The notes below the pieces were generated by a model. The model was given only the letters and a program-made list of their open reading frames with translations. It did not search any database and was not told the origin of the DNA. Of a stretch of 64,000 bases of DNA, positions 1-11,944 are shown piece after piece. Made by a program: the position numbers and the translations under genes. The stretch spans positions 429,501-493,500 of the forward strand of contig CM059584.1 in NCBI GenBank assembly GCA_030407085.1, given 5' to 3'. Positions within the stretch are counted from its first letter, which is position 1. Each line of letters opens with the position of its first letter. This stretch comes from Trichopria drosophilae (Eukaryota > Arthropoda > Insecta > Hymenoptera > Diapriidae).

Positions 1-1
1 C

Positions 2-100
2 ATGACTAATAAAATATCAGATATTGAATCTAAGCTTGAAGTCGCTTTCAAATCTAATAAGGAAGCATACATTTCTGTATCTGCAGTGAAGAGCCTATAA
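2..100 (+). CDS. Short ORF at window edge, possibly the end of a last exon
   Basis: A 32-codon open frame runs from an ATG at position 2 to a TAA at 98-100. Its product is hydrophilic (begins MTNKISDIES, ends SAVKSL). The frame may continue upstream of the window, in which case this would be a terminal exon of a gene to the left. I do not recognise it, and an ORF this short in AT-rich DNA can occur by chance. Confidence 0.15.
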   Translation: MTNKISDIESKLEVAFKSNKEAYISVSAVKSL

Positions 101-712
101 TTTTAGTTTTCAGAGTAAAGGAGTCATCGTCGTTAAACCCTCTTAGCACCGTCACGTAGCTACTATCTTAAAACTTAGCTTATAACATCATAAAATTGTA
201 CAAAATGCTAAGATCATAAAATGATCAAAATTGATGATTTTAATATTTCAAACGTTAACTAAGACGATGGAGCTCCAATATTTCCACGGTATATTGGTTA
301 TTGTACACCGAATGTAATTAATGTGACGGAGTATATTTCGTATCACTTTAATGTGTTAAACATAGCAGCTTATTCGCATCTATTCCTAGTAAAAATTATA
401 CACTGATCTTACACTTTTCAACTACTTCGTCCAGTAACAATTGTCCACGTACAAAATCAAATTTCGATTTCTTTTAATAACAAAATTTTACATATAATCA
501 CATTTGTAAATGCATATATAACGCTCACTGTTACAAATGACCGCTGACAAATGCGGCAAATTATAATAATGTCGTTGTCAATATAAAATATATTTCGAAT
601 GTTACATAATAATAATGTGTAAATATAACGTTTATTCAGCCAATATATAATACATACGGTAATAATAACTAAACTAAAAGTTTTAAGTTTACTCGAATGG
701 TTTACACATTGT
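101..712. other. Intergenic DNA, 3' flank of the minus-strand transporter
   Basis: No coding exon is visible. On the minus strand an AATAAA (plus-strand TTTATT at 631-636) lies about 77 bases past the transporter stop and could be its polyadenylation signal. Confidence 0.4.
631..636 (-). promoter_or_regulatory. Possible poly(A) signal of the minus-strand transporter
   Basis: AATAAA on the minus strand, 77 bases beyond the TAA at 713-715. The hexamer is common in AT-rich DNA, so support is position only. Confidence 0.25.
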
Positions 713-3113
713 TTACTCACAAGAACGGTCACTTTGCCTATTTTTGAAAACGTGTCTACCACTAAAATGCTGTTCAATTTCGAGTAAAGTTTTTCCTTCC
801 GTCTCTGGTAATATAAAATACATTGTAATATAGCATACAAAACTAACCACGGAGAAAAATAACATCACTCCAGATATCGTTAAATAAATTACCATATATA
901 AAAAACTTTTTCTCATAATAGAGAGAAATATAACTCCGATTGTAGCGGAAATACCTGCTGCCACGCTTCTAACGTCGGACGGAAACAATTCTGCTATTAA
1001 AATCCATGGAAGCATTCGAATTCCTGTATGGGCAACAAGGGATTCCAAAACCAATGCTGTTATTGGAAACCATGAGAAATATTCATAGTTAATTACATTA
1101 AAATCAATTAAAAAACCGTATACCGCAGTGAACAGAAACAGAACGGAACTACTGCATATGCATGATAAATAGAGTATTCGTTTTCCCGTAAATCTAATAA
1201 AACAGATACAAAGAATAATTCCAATCACTTGAGCTACACCAATTACTAATGATGTTTGATATGTCCCAAATGTTCAAAAATTATGACTATAAAGGTTTGA
1301 ATCGTTACAGAACCTCCAAACGCAACTGAGATAAAAGCTATGATCACAATGAGAAAAGGAAAGTTCACTCTCCTTTGAAAATATGGTATCCAAAATTTCC
1401 CTCTCAATTTACTGGAATGTTCTCGACTGAGTTGTATGGATTTTTGTAGCATTAAATACTCTTGTTTAACATCAGATGACGATACCCAACCACGTAGCCA
1501 ACAAAGAGCTTTTTCAGCATTCTCAAATCGACCCTTACCTGTAACATCGTCAATTACAGTTATATTAATATTAAAAATAACATTTAAAATTATAATATTA
1601 TTATTGTTAACGATAACATTTGAATTATAGTATTTCGAATTTGTCAAATAGGTTTTGGAAGTGAATCCATCCATCATGTGTGTATCAATCAAATTACTAT
1701 CGATCGAGAGAGCGAGCATAGTGTGAACAAAAAATATGTCGCGCACCAAACCTCGAACATTTTTATCACCTGAAGATTGATACAGAAGATAAAATTGTAG
1801 TTTGACATTATTTCAACGTGGTGGAGATTGCCCAGGCTATTCTCCATCTGAAGCCGACCCAAAATGCGATACCAAAGGCGATAGCTGCTCTCTAAACTAT
1901 TGTAAAATTACGAGACTATATGCAAACATTGTAATCATATAACTATATTTACACAAAGTTCTTTTCTCATTCATTTAAGAATGCAAAAAAGATCACCAAT
2001 GATTAACTAGTATATCAAACGAAAATAATATTCTTGCGAGGAAACTTCCACAAGGTTGTAATATAATAATTTTGCAGTCCTTATGATCTATAATCTGCGG
2101 TTATATGATCACTGTTTTATATTTGAATGGAGAATTAAAAAGTCCACGGCAAAATTGGATGTCACAATTAATGTTGTAATGGCATGACTTTCTTAAATAT
2201 GTGGTTAAGAATGACTAGATACGTTGAAACGATCGGCTAATCAGTACACGAGGAAGCCATTCTGATAAACTTGATATTCTTATCCTAAATTAACCACTTC
2301 TCAATAGAATATAAACTATATTTTATAACGGGTTCTTAAAATATTAATTTTATTCGGATATACATACTAATTCATTTGAACCTATATTACTTACTTGCCA
2401 GCCACCATGGGCTCTCAGGGATGAAGCACAAGCCAATTAATGCGCAAATAGGAAAAGCAATATTTACTAGGGCCATTGTTCTCCACGTTGCAAAATTGGC
2501 ACCAAAAAGTTGTATGAAAATTCCAACCGTAATTGAAACTGCGGTCGCCGAAGCCAATATTCCTCGCCATTCTGGATTTGTTATTTCTGACACATAAGTA
2601 ACTGTAGCAGATTCGAACAAACCACCCACCATTCCTATTATAGCCAAGGCTATTAAAAGTTCTGTATATGATTGGGCTAAGTATATTATCGTCCAGGCTA
2701 CGGTAAATGGTACCGAAGAAACAATCATTATCTTCTTCCTACCAAAATATTCTGATAGAATTCCACTAATTAGTGTCCCAATTGGAATGAGAAAAATGTT
2801 GACACTAGCTGAAATATGTTAAATAGATTCTACATAAATGAGCAACGATGTAATTAAACAATTCCTATATAGTTTGTTTACAGATCCATGTTAATTCATC
2901 CAAAGTTACTACAATGTCAGGATGTTCCTTTGTTAATTCCGGAATGAGTATTGCTGCAAATCCGTAAGATGTGCCAACAGCAACAACCAGTACATTTTTA
3001 ATTCCAACAGCAACAATTTGTGGTACCGCTTCTCTAAACTTCGATACCTGATTTTTTTTGTTCGTGCCGCTGTCTGCCAAAGGCCAATTTTCTTCGTCCA
3101 ACCTTTTTAACAT
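713..3113 (-). pseudogene. Tret1-like facilitated sugar (trehalose) transporter with one frameshift
   Basis: This is a 12-helix MFS sugar transporter of the insect Tret1 type, a plasma-membrane carrier. Three exons can be placed on the minus strand: 3113..2882 (ATG, MLKRLDEENWPL), 2808..2395 and 1538..713. The introns are GT..AG, 73 and 856 bp. Family marks are EYFGRKK after helix 2, PESPWWLASKGRF at the end of helix 6, LPWILIAELFPSDVRS near helix 10 and LPETEGKTLLEIEQHF at the C terminus. Near 1262-1268 the frame breaks: the upstream frame reaches a TAG at 1246-1248, while the homology continues in another frame (TYQTSLVIGVAQVIG). Against the paralogue at 15.9-20.7 kb, about 13 bases of the helix 7 region are missing. 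Everything else is open, so this is a recent pseudogene or an assembly error. The substrate is inferred from the family. Confidence 0.8.
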
Positions 3114-3510
3114 AATAGTTGTTAACAATTAGCTTTAAAGGATGGGCATTTTTGTTTTATAAATGGATACGAGGCACATAAAACTCACTATAAAATAGAC
3201 AGATTTTGTATGTCTCAAAAACCACAATTTGCGGAGAATGTGACGACGCGTCTAGGTAACGCTCTTTACACATGATAACTCGGCTGGGTTACGGCCAGAA
3301 TCCGCACCCAACGATGGTCAAATTTGGTTCATTTTTTAATCCGGCTAACCACGCTTAATCCTAACCGAGACTCTGTTTCTATTCGGATCAAATCGGTCTA
3401 ATTCTACCCGGTTAGCGTTAAGTTCTAGAATAAATATATAAATATATTATTTAAATATTTATTCTAGAAATAATATATAAATATATTTCTATTTTTACAA
3501 AATACAGGAA
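3114..3510. other. 5' flank of the minus-strand transporter, with a small AT palindrome
   Basis: About 400 bases without a recognisable exon. The part from 3240 to 3420 is GC-richer than its surroundings and may be repeat-derived. A perfect 15-bp inverted repeat (TTCTAGAATAAATAT, 3423-3437 with 3455-3469) borders the foldback element. Confidence 0.4.
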
Positions 3511-4875
3511 TACCCGAGTAAAAAAATATCCCATAAGTGTCGCTGAAGTGTTCCTGCAGACATGTCGCACATAAGTATGCCTAGTGAGACAAATATTCAC
3601 ATTCGAGACACTTCCTTCATTATTACATGAGAGACTTGGCCAACACCATGTCAACGCTTCTAAGGCATTTTCAAAGCGACATTTAATATACTTTCGCAGT
3701 ACCTTCAGAAGGTTTCCTGTACACTTTAGAGATGTTTCCACGAAACCTCTCGGTCACTTACGAGACACATTTAGGAGAAACTCGTAACATTTTATAGCAC
3801 TTTCGGGAATCGATAAAAGCTTCACAGAATATTTTCCTGTTCGAAGGAAATCTATTGGCATTTTGCGCCTGGGTGAAAAAAATCTGCGACACAAGGAGAA
3901 CGATGGGGACGGCAAGGGGGGAGGTGACAACAACGACGATACAACCAACATTGACCAGTGAACACTTGAAACTTCTGCAGAAAGTACGAATAAATAATAC
4001 AATCATGTTATGAGAACCTATGAAATCACAAAACACATAAATTCAGAAGTTTTATTGACATTGTCTTTAACTTCATTATGGAGCGATGTATTTCAAAAAC
4101 AGGTTCATCGGAAACTGTCAAAAAAACAAAAACAAAGCCTAGCAACAGTAGCAACCACGTTGCCAATCGCCAACGAATCGAGACAAAATAAATGATTATT
4201 TTGTCAGTTTCCGATTAACCTCTCTTGGAAGTACATCGCTCCACTGCTATTCCTGTATAGTGGAGTTTAACAAAATGTCAATAAAACTTCTCTGTTTAGG
4301 TGTATTGTGTTTCTACAAGTTAAAACGATTAATTTTTTATCGATAGGATTTGTAAAAGTTTCAACTTACCGCACTCCTGTTGCTTATATCTTTATCGTTG
4401 TCTTTTCCACCTTTATCATCATCATTGTTGTTGGTATCTTTGTCATTGTCTATGTCATCATCGTTCTCCTTGTGTCGTAAACGTTCTCACCTGGCAGGAA
4501 ATACCAATGGGCTTCCCTCGTACAGGAAAATTTCTGTGTTACATTCATCGTGGGCTGAAAGTGTTCTGAAAATATTTCGGTTTTGTCCTAAATGTGTTCC
4601 AGAAGAATTTTGGATGTGTTTCGTAAGTGTCGGAGTGGTTTCCTGAAAACATCACAGAAGTGTGCAGGAGACTTTCTGCAGGCGTTATGAAAATATATGA
4701 AATGTCGTTTTGGAGATGCCTTAGAAACGTTGACATGGTATTGGCCAAGTCCCTCATCTAATAATGGATGAAGTGTCTCGGATGTGAATATTTGTCTCAC
4801 TAGGGATACTTATGTGCGACATGTCTGCAAGAACACTTCAGAGACATTTATTGGATATCATTTTTTTTACTCGGG
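3511..4875. mobile_element. Foldback (long inverted repeat) transposable element, non-autonomous
   Basis: The left half, read forward, matches the reverse complement of the right half almost end to end, with both ends in CCCGAGTAAAAAA. The arms are roughly 600-670 bp and meet near 4160. Examples are the blocks at 3540-3700 and 4690-4850 (both reading CAGACATGTCGCACATAAGT), and an inner pair at 4080-4117 with 4205-4242. Matching ORFs on opposite strands of the two arms are by-products of this symmetry, not genes. There is no transposase. A clear target-site duplication is not visible (ATA/AT at the edges at best). This structure fits a foldback element or large MITE; the superfamily is unresolved. 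Confidence 0.75.
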
Positions 4876-6837
4876 ATATTGACGAAGAGATTAGAAATTC
4901 ATCACTAATTCATAATTCTCTTCTGTAAAAACTTTTTTTCACGCAATACTTCTGCAAAGTGCATTGGAAAACTACCAGCGTGGTACTTTATGGAATATGT
5001 TAATCATCATTCACTTCCAACAAGTATTTTTTAAAAAGATTCCTGATTAAACCTAGTATGTAATTATAAACAAGACTTAATTGTTCGTCATTTTGTTAAC
5101 TCGACAAGAATTTCATTAAAAAATTATTAGGTAATAAAAAATGAAGTAATTTGAAACACCAGGCTGGGAGATATAATTAAATAAACTACTCAGAATTTAC
5201 CTGTTATTAATTTCAGTAACATTATTTTCACACTGCATATTATAATATTTCTTCAAGTGTTCATGTTATGAGATATTTTTATGGACTACTACAATTGCAT
5301 TCGTGTAATTACTCCGGTAAGTAAATGCGATTACAGGCTGTAAGTAAATGCGATGACAGTACTTTATATTATCGTAATTGGTTTTGCAACTAAGTTCCAT
5401 ATGAATTGTAATAATGTTTATTTTACTTTTAAAGTAGAAAACCGGACAGTTTGTCGTTATGCTGTTAATCGAATTAAAAAAAAAGTAATTGGTACGTCTC
5501 TTGTGAGTCCCTCGAGATTCATAATTTATTTTAAATATTATACATAATACTTTCTCAAGAATATGCACATAATCTATTTCTAGTCAAGAAATACATGAAT
5601 AATTTCTCACTATTTTATTAATAGGAAAATAAACAATATATCAAGTAATACCGCAATATTTTTCAAATTATCAAAATATGTAAATAATTATGAGAATACT
5701 ATGTTGCCTATCGTCAAGTAAAGCACTTTTTTCCGCATTTTATAAGATTGTAAAAATAGAGTACTGTACACGAGATGCAAAAAAAAACATTTTCATCACA
5801 CTGGGACGAAAGCAGCAACTTTCCTCCCTGTCATGAAGAAAAATCGTATACTTCCCTCGGGAAGTAAAAAAGAATGCCTCAGACTACATGTTTTTCACCC
5901 TCAGCTTCACCTCGGGTAAAAATTACACGCAGTCTGAGACATTCTTTATTTTACCGCCCTCGTTGAGTAATATACTATATTTTCAGTGCCGCTTGAATCG
6001 TTTTATTGGTCTTCGGATCATAAAATCTGAAATAATTTAAACTATTACACTGTAAATTTTTTAAAGTAAATTTTGAGTCAAGATCGACTTTATCTACAGT
6101 GAATGCATAATTTTAACTGCTGCCTGGAGAAATATCACTCTTTAATACAGAAACAAAACTGTCGTTTCCCAATTACGTAGTCTGTAAACACAGATCCCAT
6201 TTTTGCCGCGAGTTTATGAATTAATGTTTCAACGTTTTCATTTATCATGAAGAGGCATTGATGAATATATTCATATTTATGACAAACATGTTCGACTTAT
6301 TAATACTTGTGGATAAGTATTCGTTGATTAGATTTGTTATGGCAATATTTAGTAGTTAAGAGAGAATGCCAACGGCATACTGACAAAATTCCCGAAGTGT
6401 AACCTATCTACCATATAAGATATGAGAGAGGACCGCACGTTTTAAATTAATAACTAGTGGCTTCAACCCTGTGGCCTTTAACTCACCTGGGCAGGGTTTG
6501 GTAGGGTCATTATTTGGTAATAGAAAAAAATAAATTAAAAACTTTGACAACCCGCATATATCATCCGGAGAATTATCATATAACATATGTAAAAACACGA
6601 AAATTCTTATGTGATTTAATTCCTTGTATTAAGACACATTCGTACCGTTAACGGTTTTAAATAATAGTAAAAAAATAGTATATATATATTTCTCACCATG
6701 AGCAGAAAAATAGACAATTCCCCGCTACGTGAAAGATTACCACCTAAGCGGAAGGCGAGTTAGAGAAGCTATGATATAGCCAAGCAACAATTTATTGAGT
6801 GAATTTCGAATTCAGCAGCTCACAATACAGCAAAAAT
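4876..6837. other. AT-rich intergenic DNA
   Basis: No exon with coding character is seen on either strand. The only structured part is the hairpin at 5800-5990, listed separately. Confidence 0.5.
5800..5990. repeat. Imperfect inverted repeat or MITE-like hairpin
   Basis: The block around 5867-5905 (contains AAGAATGCCTCAGACT) is mirrored by 5920-5960 (contains AGTCTGAGACATTCTT) across a loop of about 15 bases. Weaker complementarity extends outward (CCCTCGGGAAGTAAAA against TTTTACCGCCCTCG). This may be a small MITE or a solo foldback remnant. Confidence 0.55.
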
Positions 6838-7029
6838 ATGTTATATATTTGTTTTGGTGTCCGAATGTTTCTGAATTTTTACGAAGTACATCTCGATAAA
6901 AGTAGTATCCATAAAGAGATTCCCAGTGATATTGAAAGAGTGGCAAGGTCTATGAAGTACCTGGAGGTGGTTCCCGGATTTTATTCCTCTGGGCAATATT
7001 TCCTGAAAAAATGTCCTGGATATAAATAA
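6838..7029 (+). CDS. Unrecognised short ORF (63 codons)
   Basis: The open frame begins MLYICFGVRMF and ends KKCPGYK, with a TAA at 7027-7029. The second half (EVHLDKSSIHKEIPSDIERV) has a protein-like composition, unlike most chance ORFs in this DNA. I recognise no domain. It lies just before GC-rich retroelement-derived sequence, so it could be an eroded exon or a TE piece. Confidence 0.15.
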   Translation: MLYICFGVRMFLNFYEVHLDKSSIHKEIPSDIERVARSMKYLEVVPGFYSSGQYFLKKCPGYK

Positions 7030-7700
7030 CCCTCATGAATTACCCCTTGGCATTGCCACCACTGTTATCTTGAAGATATCGCTGTAAGCTTTGCCTCCCC
7101 TTAGCGGTCCTGAGCCTGCCACCATCTCTTCCTCTGTGAAAGGAGGTGGTGATGTTTCATCCGATCCTCTGATGTAGTCCTCACTTGCTGGGCGACCGAT
7201 CCCGTGTAGGCAAGTACTGGTGTTTGAATCATGGCCACCCTCGCAATGGCTCACCAGGTCATATTAAATGGTACTAGCGGGGGCTGTTCCAAGCCGGAGA
7301 ACCCTTCGGGGGACCCTCTCAATCGTTGATATTGGACTTGCGCGGGTAGTAATTTCAATAGCCCGCATGCTGGATTAGGAGCATTCTGTAGGACTGGAAG
7401 GACCCTTTCCCGAGGTTTGGAAGGTCTCGCTTGCTACGATATGTAAGTTCCAATGAAACTCAGATGCGACCTGCAGAGTGTCGTAGGGATTAGAAAAGTC
7501 CCCTCCTCACCAAGGAGCTCTAGAAGTCTTGCCGCTTTAAGATAGATTTGTAGAGATTACCGAAAGAAGGTGTCTCGCGCTGGCTCGAGATCACTAAATG
7601 TAGTCCTCACACAATGTCCACGGCGGTGGCTCGCACACCTACTCGCACACGGTGTAGCTGTCTTGGCCTATTTTTAGCGTTTTTGAAGTTCGTTCAAGTA
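7030..7700. repeat. GC-rich segment, probably retroelement-derived
   Basis: Base composition jumps to roughly half GC here, quite unlike the flanks, and stays GC-rich into the BEL/Pao integrase remnant at 7701-8715. No conserved domain is legible. The minus-strand ORF at 7033-7254 resembles nothing I know. Position and composition suggest 3' non-coding or C-terminal sequence of the neighbouring retroelement, or another inserted element. Confidence 0.4.
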
Positions 7701-8715
7701 TTATAGATGACAACGCTTCCAAAAGTCCTGGCGGACTTTGTTGATTAAACTCCACGACGATGAGTGTAAATCTGGAACATACAATAAGTCGTTTTCAGGT
7801 ACATTGTTAAAGAGAAGTCCTACTAACAAATGAGCGGGCAATATAGCTAACAGATCATTTGGTTTGGAGGAAATTGAATAGAGGGGACGCGAATTGAGAA
7901 TCGTCTCAATTTCGACAGACAGAGTGTTCAGCTCCTCCTCGTAAGTAAAAAGTCGGTCGCCTACAACCCACTTCAAAGCATATGACCTCGGCCTCCTATA
8001 TACTTCCAAAATGAGGAGATAGAGGTTTATTGAAATGCCACTTGATGGCTTTGTCATTCGCGATTGAAACCCCCCCCCCCCCTTAGCTAGATCGTACAAC
8101 TCGCGTAATTCGTTAAACGCTCCTACAAAGTTACTGCCGTTATCGCAGTATACGTAAGCAGGAAGGGCTCTTCGAGCAACAACTCTCCTAAAGGCTGCGA
8201 GAAATGCTTTGGTAGAAAGTTCACTCACGATTTATATATGAACGGCTTTGACGCTCATACCAATACTGCTGGTACGCAGTCTTTTCTTCGACCCCGATTG
8301 CGGTGTTTTTTTTAATGAACATAAAAAAAAGTCCATAAAGGTATTATAAAATGGAAAAGCAACTTCTACCTGAGATGAAAGTAGATTACCTATTTGGTAT
8401 TGTATAGAAGTGGCCTTAAATCGAATGCATTGGATACAATGACGCACGACTCTGCGGTTTTGATTTTCACCATCAAGAAACCAAAATCGTTGACGGTTCG
8501 CGTAGGACTCTACTCCGGCATTATGGTTCCTTTCGTGCATTTCCTGTATAATTAAATCGGTCACGTGATGGTGTTTAGACAACAAAATCGGATGTTTTTG
8601 AGCGAATGAAATACGAAGTAAACCAATATCGTCTATGATCGGGCTGAGCGCTGTCAAATGTCCGCCTTTCGCTCCCTCCGATGCGGAAATTCCCATAATT
8701 TCTTCTGAAAAACAC
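7701..8715 (-). pseudogene. BEL/Pao LTR-retrotransposon integrase region, degenerate fragment
   Basis: Two consecutive minus-strand frames make up the C-terminal part of a BEL/Pao polyprotein. The first (8715..8232) has LTALSPIIDDIGLLRI and HPILLSKHHHVTDLII, followed by the zinc-binding HERNHNAG..RFWFLDG..CIQCIRF block that precedes the integrase core in this family. The second (8228..7701) has YCDNGSNFVGAFNELRELY from the integrase core and the ILNSRPLYSISSKPNDL..PAHLL stretch downstream of it. The frames are separated by stops and a shift near 8230. Parts of the core are missing, including the region just after a run of C bases at 8071-8082. Protease and reverse transcriptase are absent. 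This is a dead remnant. Confidence 0.8.
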
Positions 8716-8954
8716 GTCTCTTGGATTAGTTTTTTTTTTAGTTTTTAGTTAGTTGGTTACTTTATTAATGGCACCGGATTAACTCCCTTTAGACAACCAT
8801 GATACATACGTAATAATGTTTGCAGTATTGATGAAGTAATATAGGCGCATAAAATAAAAGTGAGTGCGGCTTATCTTAAAATTAAAAAGAAGTTGTTAAT
8901 AAAGTTGTATGAGCACGGTATATGAAAAGAACAATAAGTTTCAACAACTAATTT

Positions 8955-9830
8955 ATAAATTGTAGCACGGATACACCAAAATGCGAAACTTCAATCGACT
9001 GCAGTAAACGCGAATTAACGTACAAATAGCACATTGCGGTACGACTTGTCAGCTTCCAATAAATATTCAAAAAGACTGCTCTTAAAGGAGCAGAGTGTAG
9101 CACTAGTTGCAATATTATGAAGTGAATTCCACAGTCTACTGGAGGTAAAAATAAAGGAATTCGCAAAAACAGATGTACGATGGGCAGGAAGTCGTAATGC
9201 AGCTCCCCCCAGGCCGGAGTTCACGGGACACAATATCACGGCGCCAGAGGTAGCGTTGGTAAAGGTAATGTGGTTGTTTTTAGTGGATAAGCTAATAAAT
9301 CAGGCAACCGATAACAAGTATTCTGCGGTTTGCAGCAGTTAGCCAGCCAAGTTTACGCCGATAACCGGTGATGTGTTCGAACTTCCGGAGCCGGTAAATA
9401 AAGCGTATACAAGCGTTGAACTTTCGTTCAATTTTAAGTTTTTGGATTGTATCAACAGCATTGTAGATCGCAGCACAATAATCGAAGTAAGGAAGAACCA
9501 ATGATGTTATCAGTTGGCGTCGCAGTTTTTCGCATAGGGCATTCTGACTGGTATATAGCTGCCGTAGCGTACCATCCACTTTACGGGACATTTGATGCCA
9601 TGATAGTGTAGAGTCGAAATAAAGTCCGAGATTTTTGACAGTGACAGTCCAACTCAACGATTGTCCAAGAATAGCAATTTGAGGGAGAGCATTACGGTCC
9701 ATTTGGGTAATGTCACGTGAGCCGCCAATTATCATGGCCTTAGTTTTATTAACAGTTGCACATCAGATGTAATTCTCTGCACTCCTAAGTCAATTTAATC
9801 AGGGCGGCATTTTAGAAAAATCTGTGTATC
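8955..9830 (-). pseudogene. Non-LTR retrotransposon reverse transcriptase, C-terminal remnant
   Basis: The minus strand reads NKTKAMIIGG, VKNLGLYFDSTLSWHQ, LPYFDYCAAIYNA and IERKFNACIRFIYRLRKFEHIT, then in another frame LRLPAHRTSVFANSFIF and SRLWNSLHNI. The same blocks in the same order occur at the end of the plus-strand element at 54-57.7 kb (KNLGLIIGSTLSWKE, LDYCCAVYND, VERLFNAVIRFIYGLRRVDHIT, STRLWNALP). It is therefore the same clade but a different family. Only the region after the catalytic motifs remains, and it is broken by stops and shifts. Confidence 0.75.
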
Positions 9831-11280
9831 ATCTGGAAATATAGTTTCAATACTCTTATCCCTGCTTGATTGATTTCTGAAACAGACAACTCACCACAAT
9901 ATTTGTTGGCTCTACGAACATGAAGGCAATACGCAAGTACTCGGATCAACTTCGAATATAAGGAAAATCTCGCAAAAACTATTGAAGGATCTATGGTAGT
10001 TGCAAGAAGATGAATTTCTTTACACCGGGTAAACTGTTAGAGTCTAAGGGTTCTATTATCCTTTTAGTTTTTCCCGTATTGTGGGTTTCCCATGCCATTG
10101 CACACCCGAATGGGGGCACCTCCCTCACGAATAAGCAGGGACCTATTAGGGTACGACTGTAATGGTTCCAAAAATTGGCGACAATCTTTTAGTTGTTCCT
10201 TTCGGGTAAAACGAAAGAAGACTCGCATTTGATCAATTACGAACGCTTACATTAAAAGATCATTGAGAGGAAATAAATTCGAAAGCGCACATGATTCGCT
10301 TTCTAATGGACAGTATCCAGTTGGTTATGAACCAGAGGGCTCGGGCCCATTGATTATTCGATACATCGTGTCGACTCCAAATCGAAATACAGAACGAACA
10401 ACTCCAACTAAGAAATATCGTAGACAACTCCGATTCGAAATCCGGATGCATCGTTTTTCAATGTTTAGCTCCAAGTTTGAAAACTGAAACGATTATGACG
10501 CTACATTTCATGTATCAATCAATCGGTAAAATAGAGCGCGAAAATATTCGTTAAATTCAAAGGTTTAACAAGACGAATGCGCACGTTTAAACGAAGTCAG
10601 CCATTGGAATAAACAACTATTTCAAAAGGGTTTAAAAAGTATCTGTAGCGTTTCTCGAAGGTCAGAATTTTCGATCAGGTCGCCGCAATATATCGTCGCC
10701 TTTCCACTAATTTAATAAAGTCGTGTTCAAGTTTCATCAACGCGTTTTATTTCAACCGCTACCGATATTTATCAAGTTATACCAGTGTACGCATACGACA
10801 TAGTTCCGCAAACTGTTAGTTAGAACATTGTTTAGAAATAATGTGTAGCAGACTTTCTATGGGTGTTCTTTCATTACAACTAACTTGTAAAAGGGATAAG
10901 GAAATGTACACGAACATAGTCTATTCGAATTGAGGACAACGGAGCTATTAGCATTTATTATATAATAATATTCATTCCACAAACACCACTATCAATTGCA
11001 CTCATAGCACATTAACCGTCACATGCAAGGTAGATTCAAACTTGTTTATGTATAAAATAAATATTTGTGTGAAAATCTTCTTTATTAACAATCTCAGCTG
11101 CAAAATACAAGGAAAATAATCATTCCGCACTACAAATTTTATGAATTAATATCTCGAATAAAAATTGTTTGTGTACAGAAAATTTCAACGCTAATATCAG
11201 GGTAATTAAGGTAATGCAACGGTAATTATTATATTATCTACTTGTTAGGTAACTTGTACTAACTAATGCCTATACTTAGT
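9831..11280. other. Repeat-like intergenic DNA without a legible gene
   Basis: From about 10020 to 10790 the GC content is higher than in the flanks, and an AATAAA near 10720 precedes the return to AT-rich DNA. This looks like retroelement non-coding sequence, but I could not define ends or terminal repeats. The short ORFs on both strands at 10260-10490 overlap one another and look accidental. Confidence 0.35.
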
Positions 11281-11944
11281 ATTTTACAGCGCGACCAAAA
11301 CACACCGGAAATTGTTTTATCAATTTCGTGACGTACATGTCATATTTTGATGACGAGAATAACCAACCAGTCCAAAGATATCGTTAATATCAAGGAATTA
11401 CTTTTTAATACAGGTCAACTTCATTATTATAACTTGAATTTTAAGTATATTTAGAACGCCCGCACTCACTCCTACAGAATTAAAACGGGCATTCGAAATT
11501 TTAAATACGAGTCTTAATCCAAATGGATTGGGTGCGGTCGTTCTAAATACAGTCAAAATTGATTAAAGTGATACAGAAACATTCCCAAATTATAAACAGC
11601 GAATATATCGTTGGCGAACAATTTCGTTAAATGAATAATTAAGTAGTCCTATATTAAAAAAAACGCCCTTACTTTTTATGCGAACTTAATTAAATTATCT
11701 CCAAAGTGCAATATATCCTTTCTTCACAAGGGGAATGTTTGGAGGACTTGACAGTTTTTAATATTCATTTGAAAAATGAAGGTAATTATTTTTATTAAAA
11801 AAATTGATGAAATAATTCCTTTATTGACCCTATTTAACATATATGTCTTTGGTCGGATAGGTTATTCTCGACACGGATATATAACATATGTACATCACGA
11901 ATTTGATAAAACATTGCCGGTGTGTTTTGGTCGTGCTGTAAAAT
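11281..11944. mobile_element. Inverted-repeat element (MITE/foldback type), about 660 bp
   Basis: The left end (from 11281: ATTTTACAGCGCGACCAAAA, then CACACCGG, then GTTTTATCAA.TTCGTGA.GTACAT) is the reverse complement of the right end (to 11944). The arms match with scattered differences for about 120 bp. An inner pair, ATTTAGAACG.CCGCAC near 11450 and its inverse near 11540, adds a second hairpin. No transposase is present. The plus-strand ORF at 11776-11991 is a by-product of the right arm. Confidence 0.65.

Noticed and set aside
457..840. Minus-strand ORF of 127 codons
   Set aside because: It overlaps the end of the transporter's last exon in another frame and is made mostly of I, Y, C and F, typical of AT-rich chance translation.
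1539..1749. Upstream extension of the transporter exon 3 frame
   Set aside because: The stretch lies beyond a clear acceptor (GTTACAG) and is rich in Asn/Ile/Asp repeats; it is intron read-through.
3584..3787. Plus-strand ORF matching a minus-strand ORF at 4588-4800
   Set aside because: The similarity comes from the two arms of the foldback element. Neither frame has a known domain, so they are not genes.
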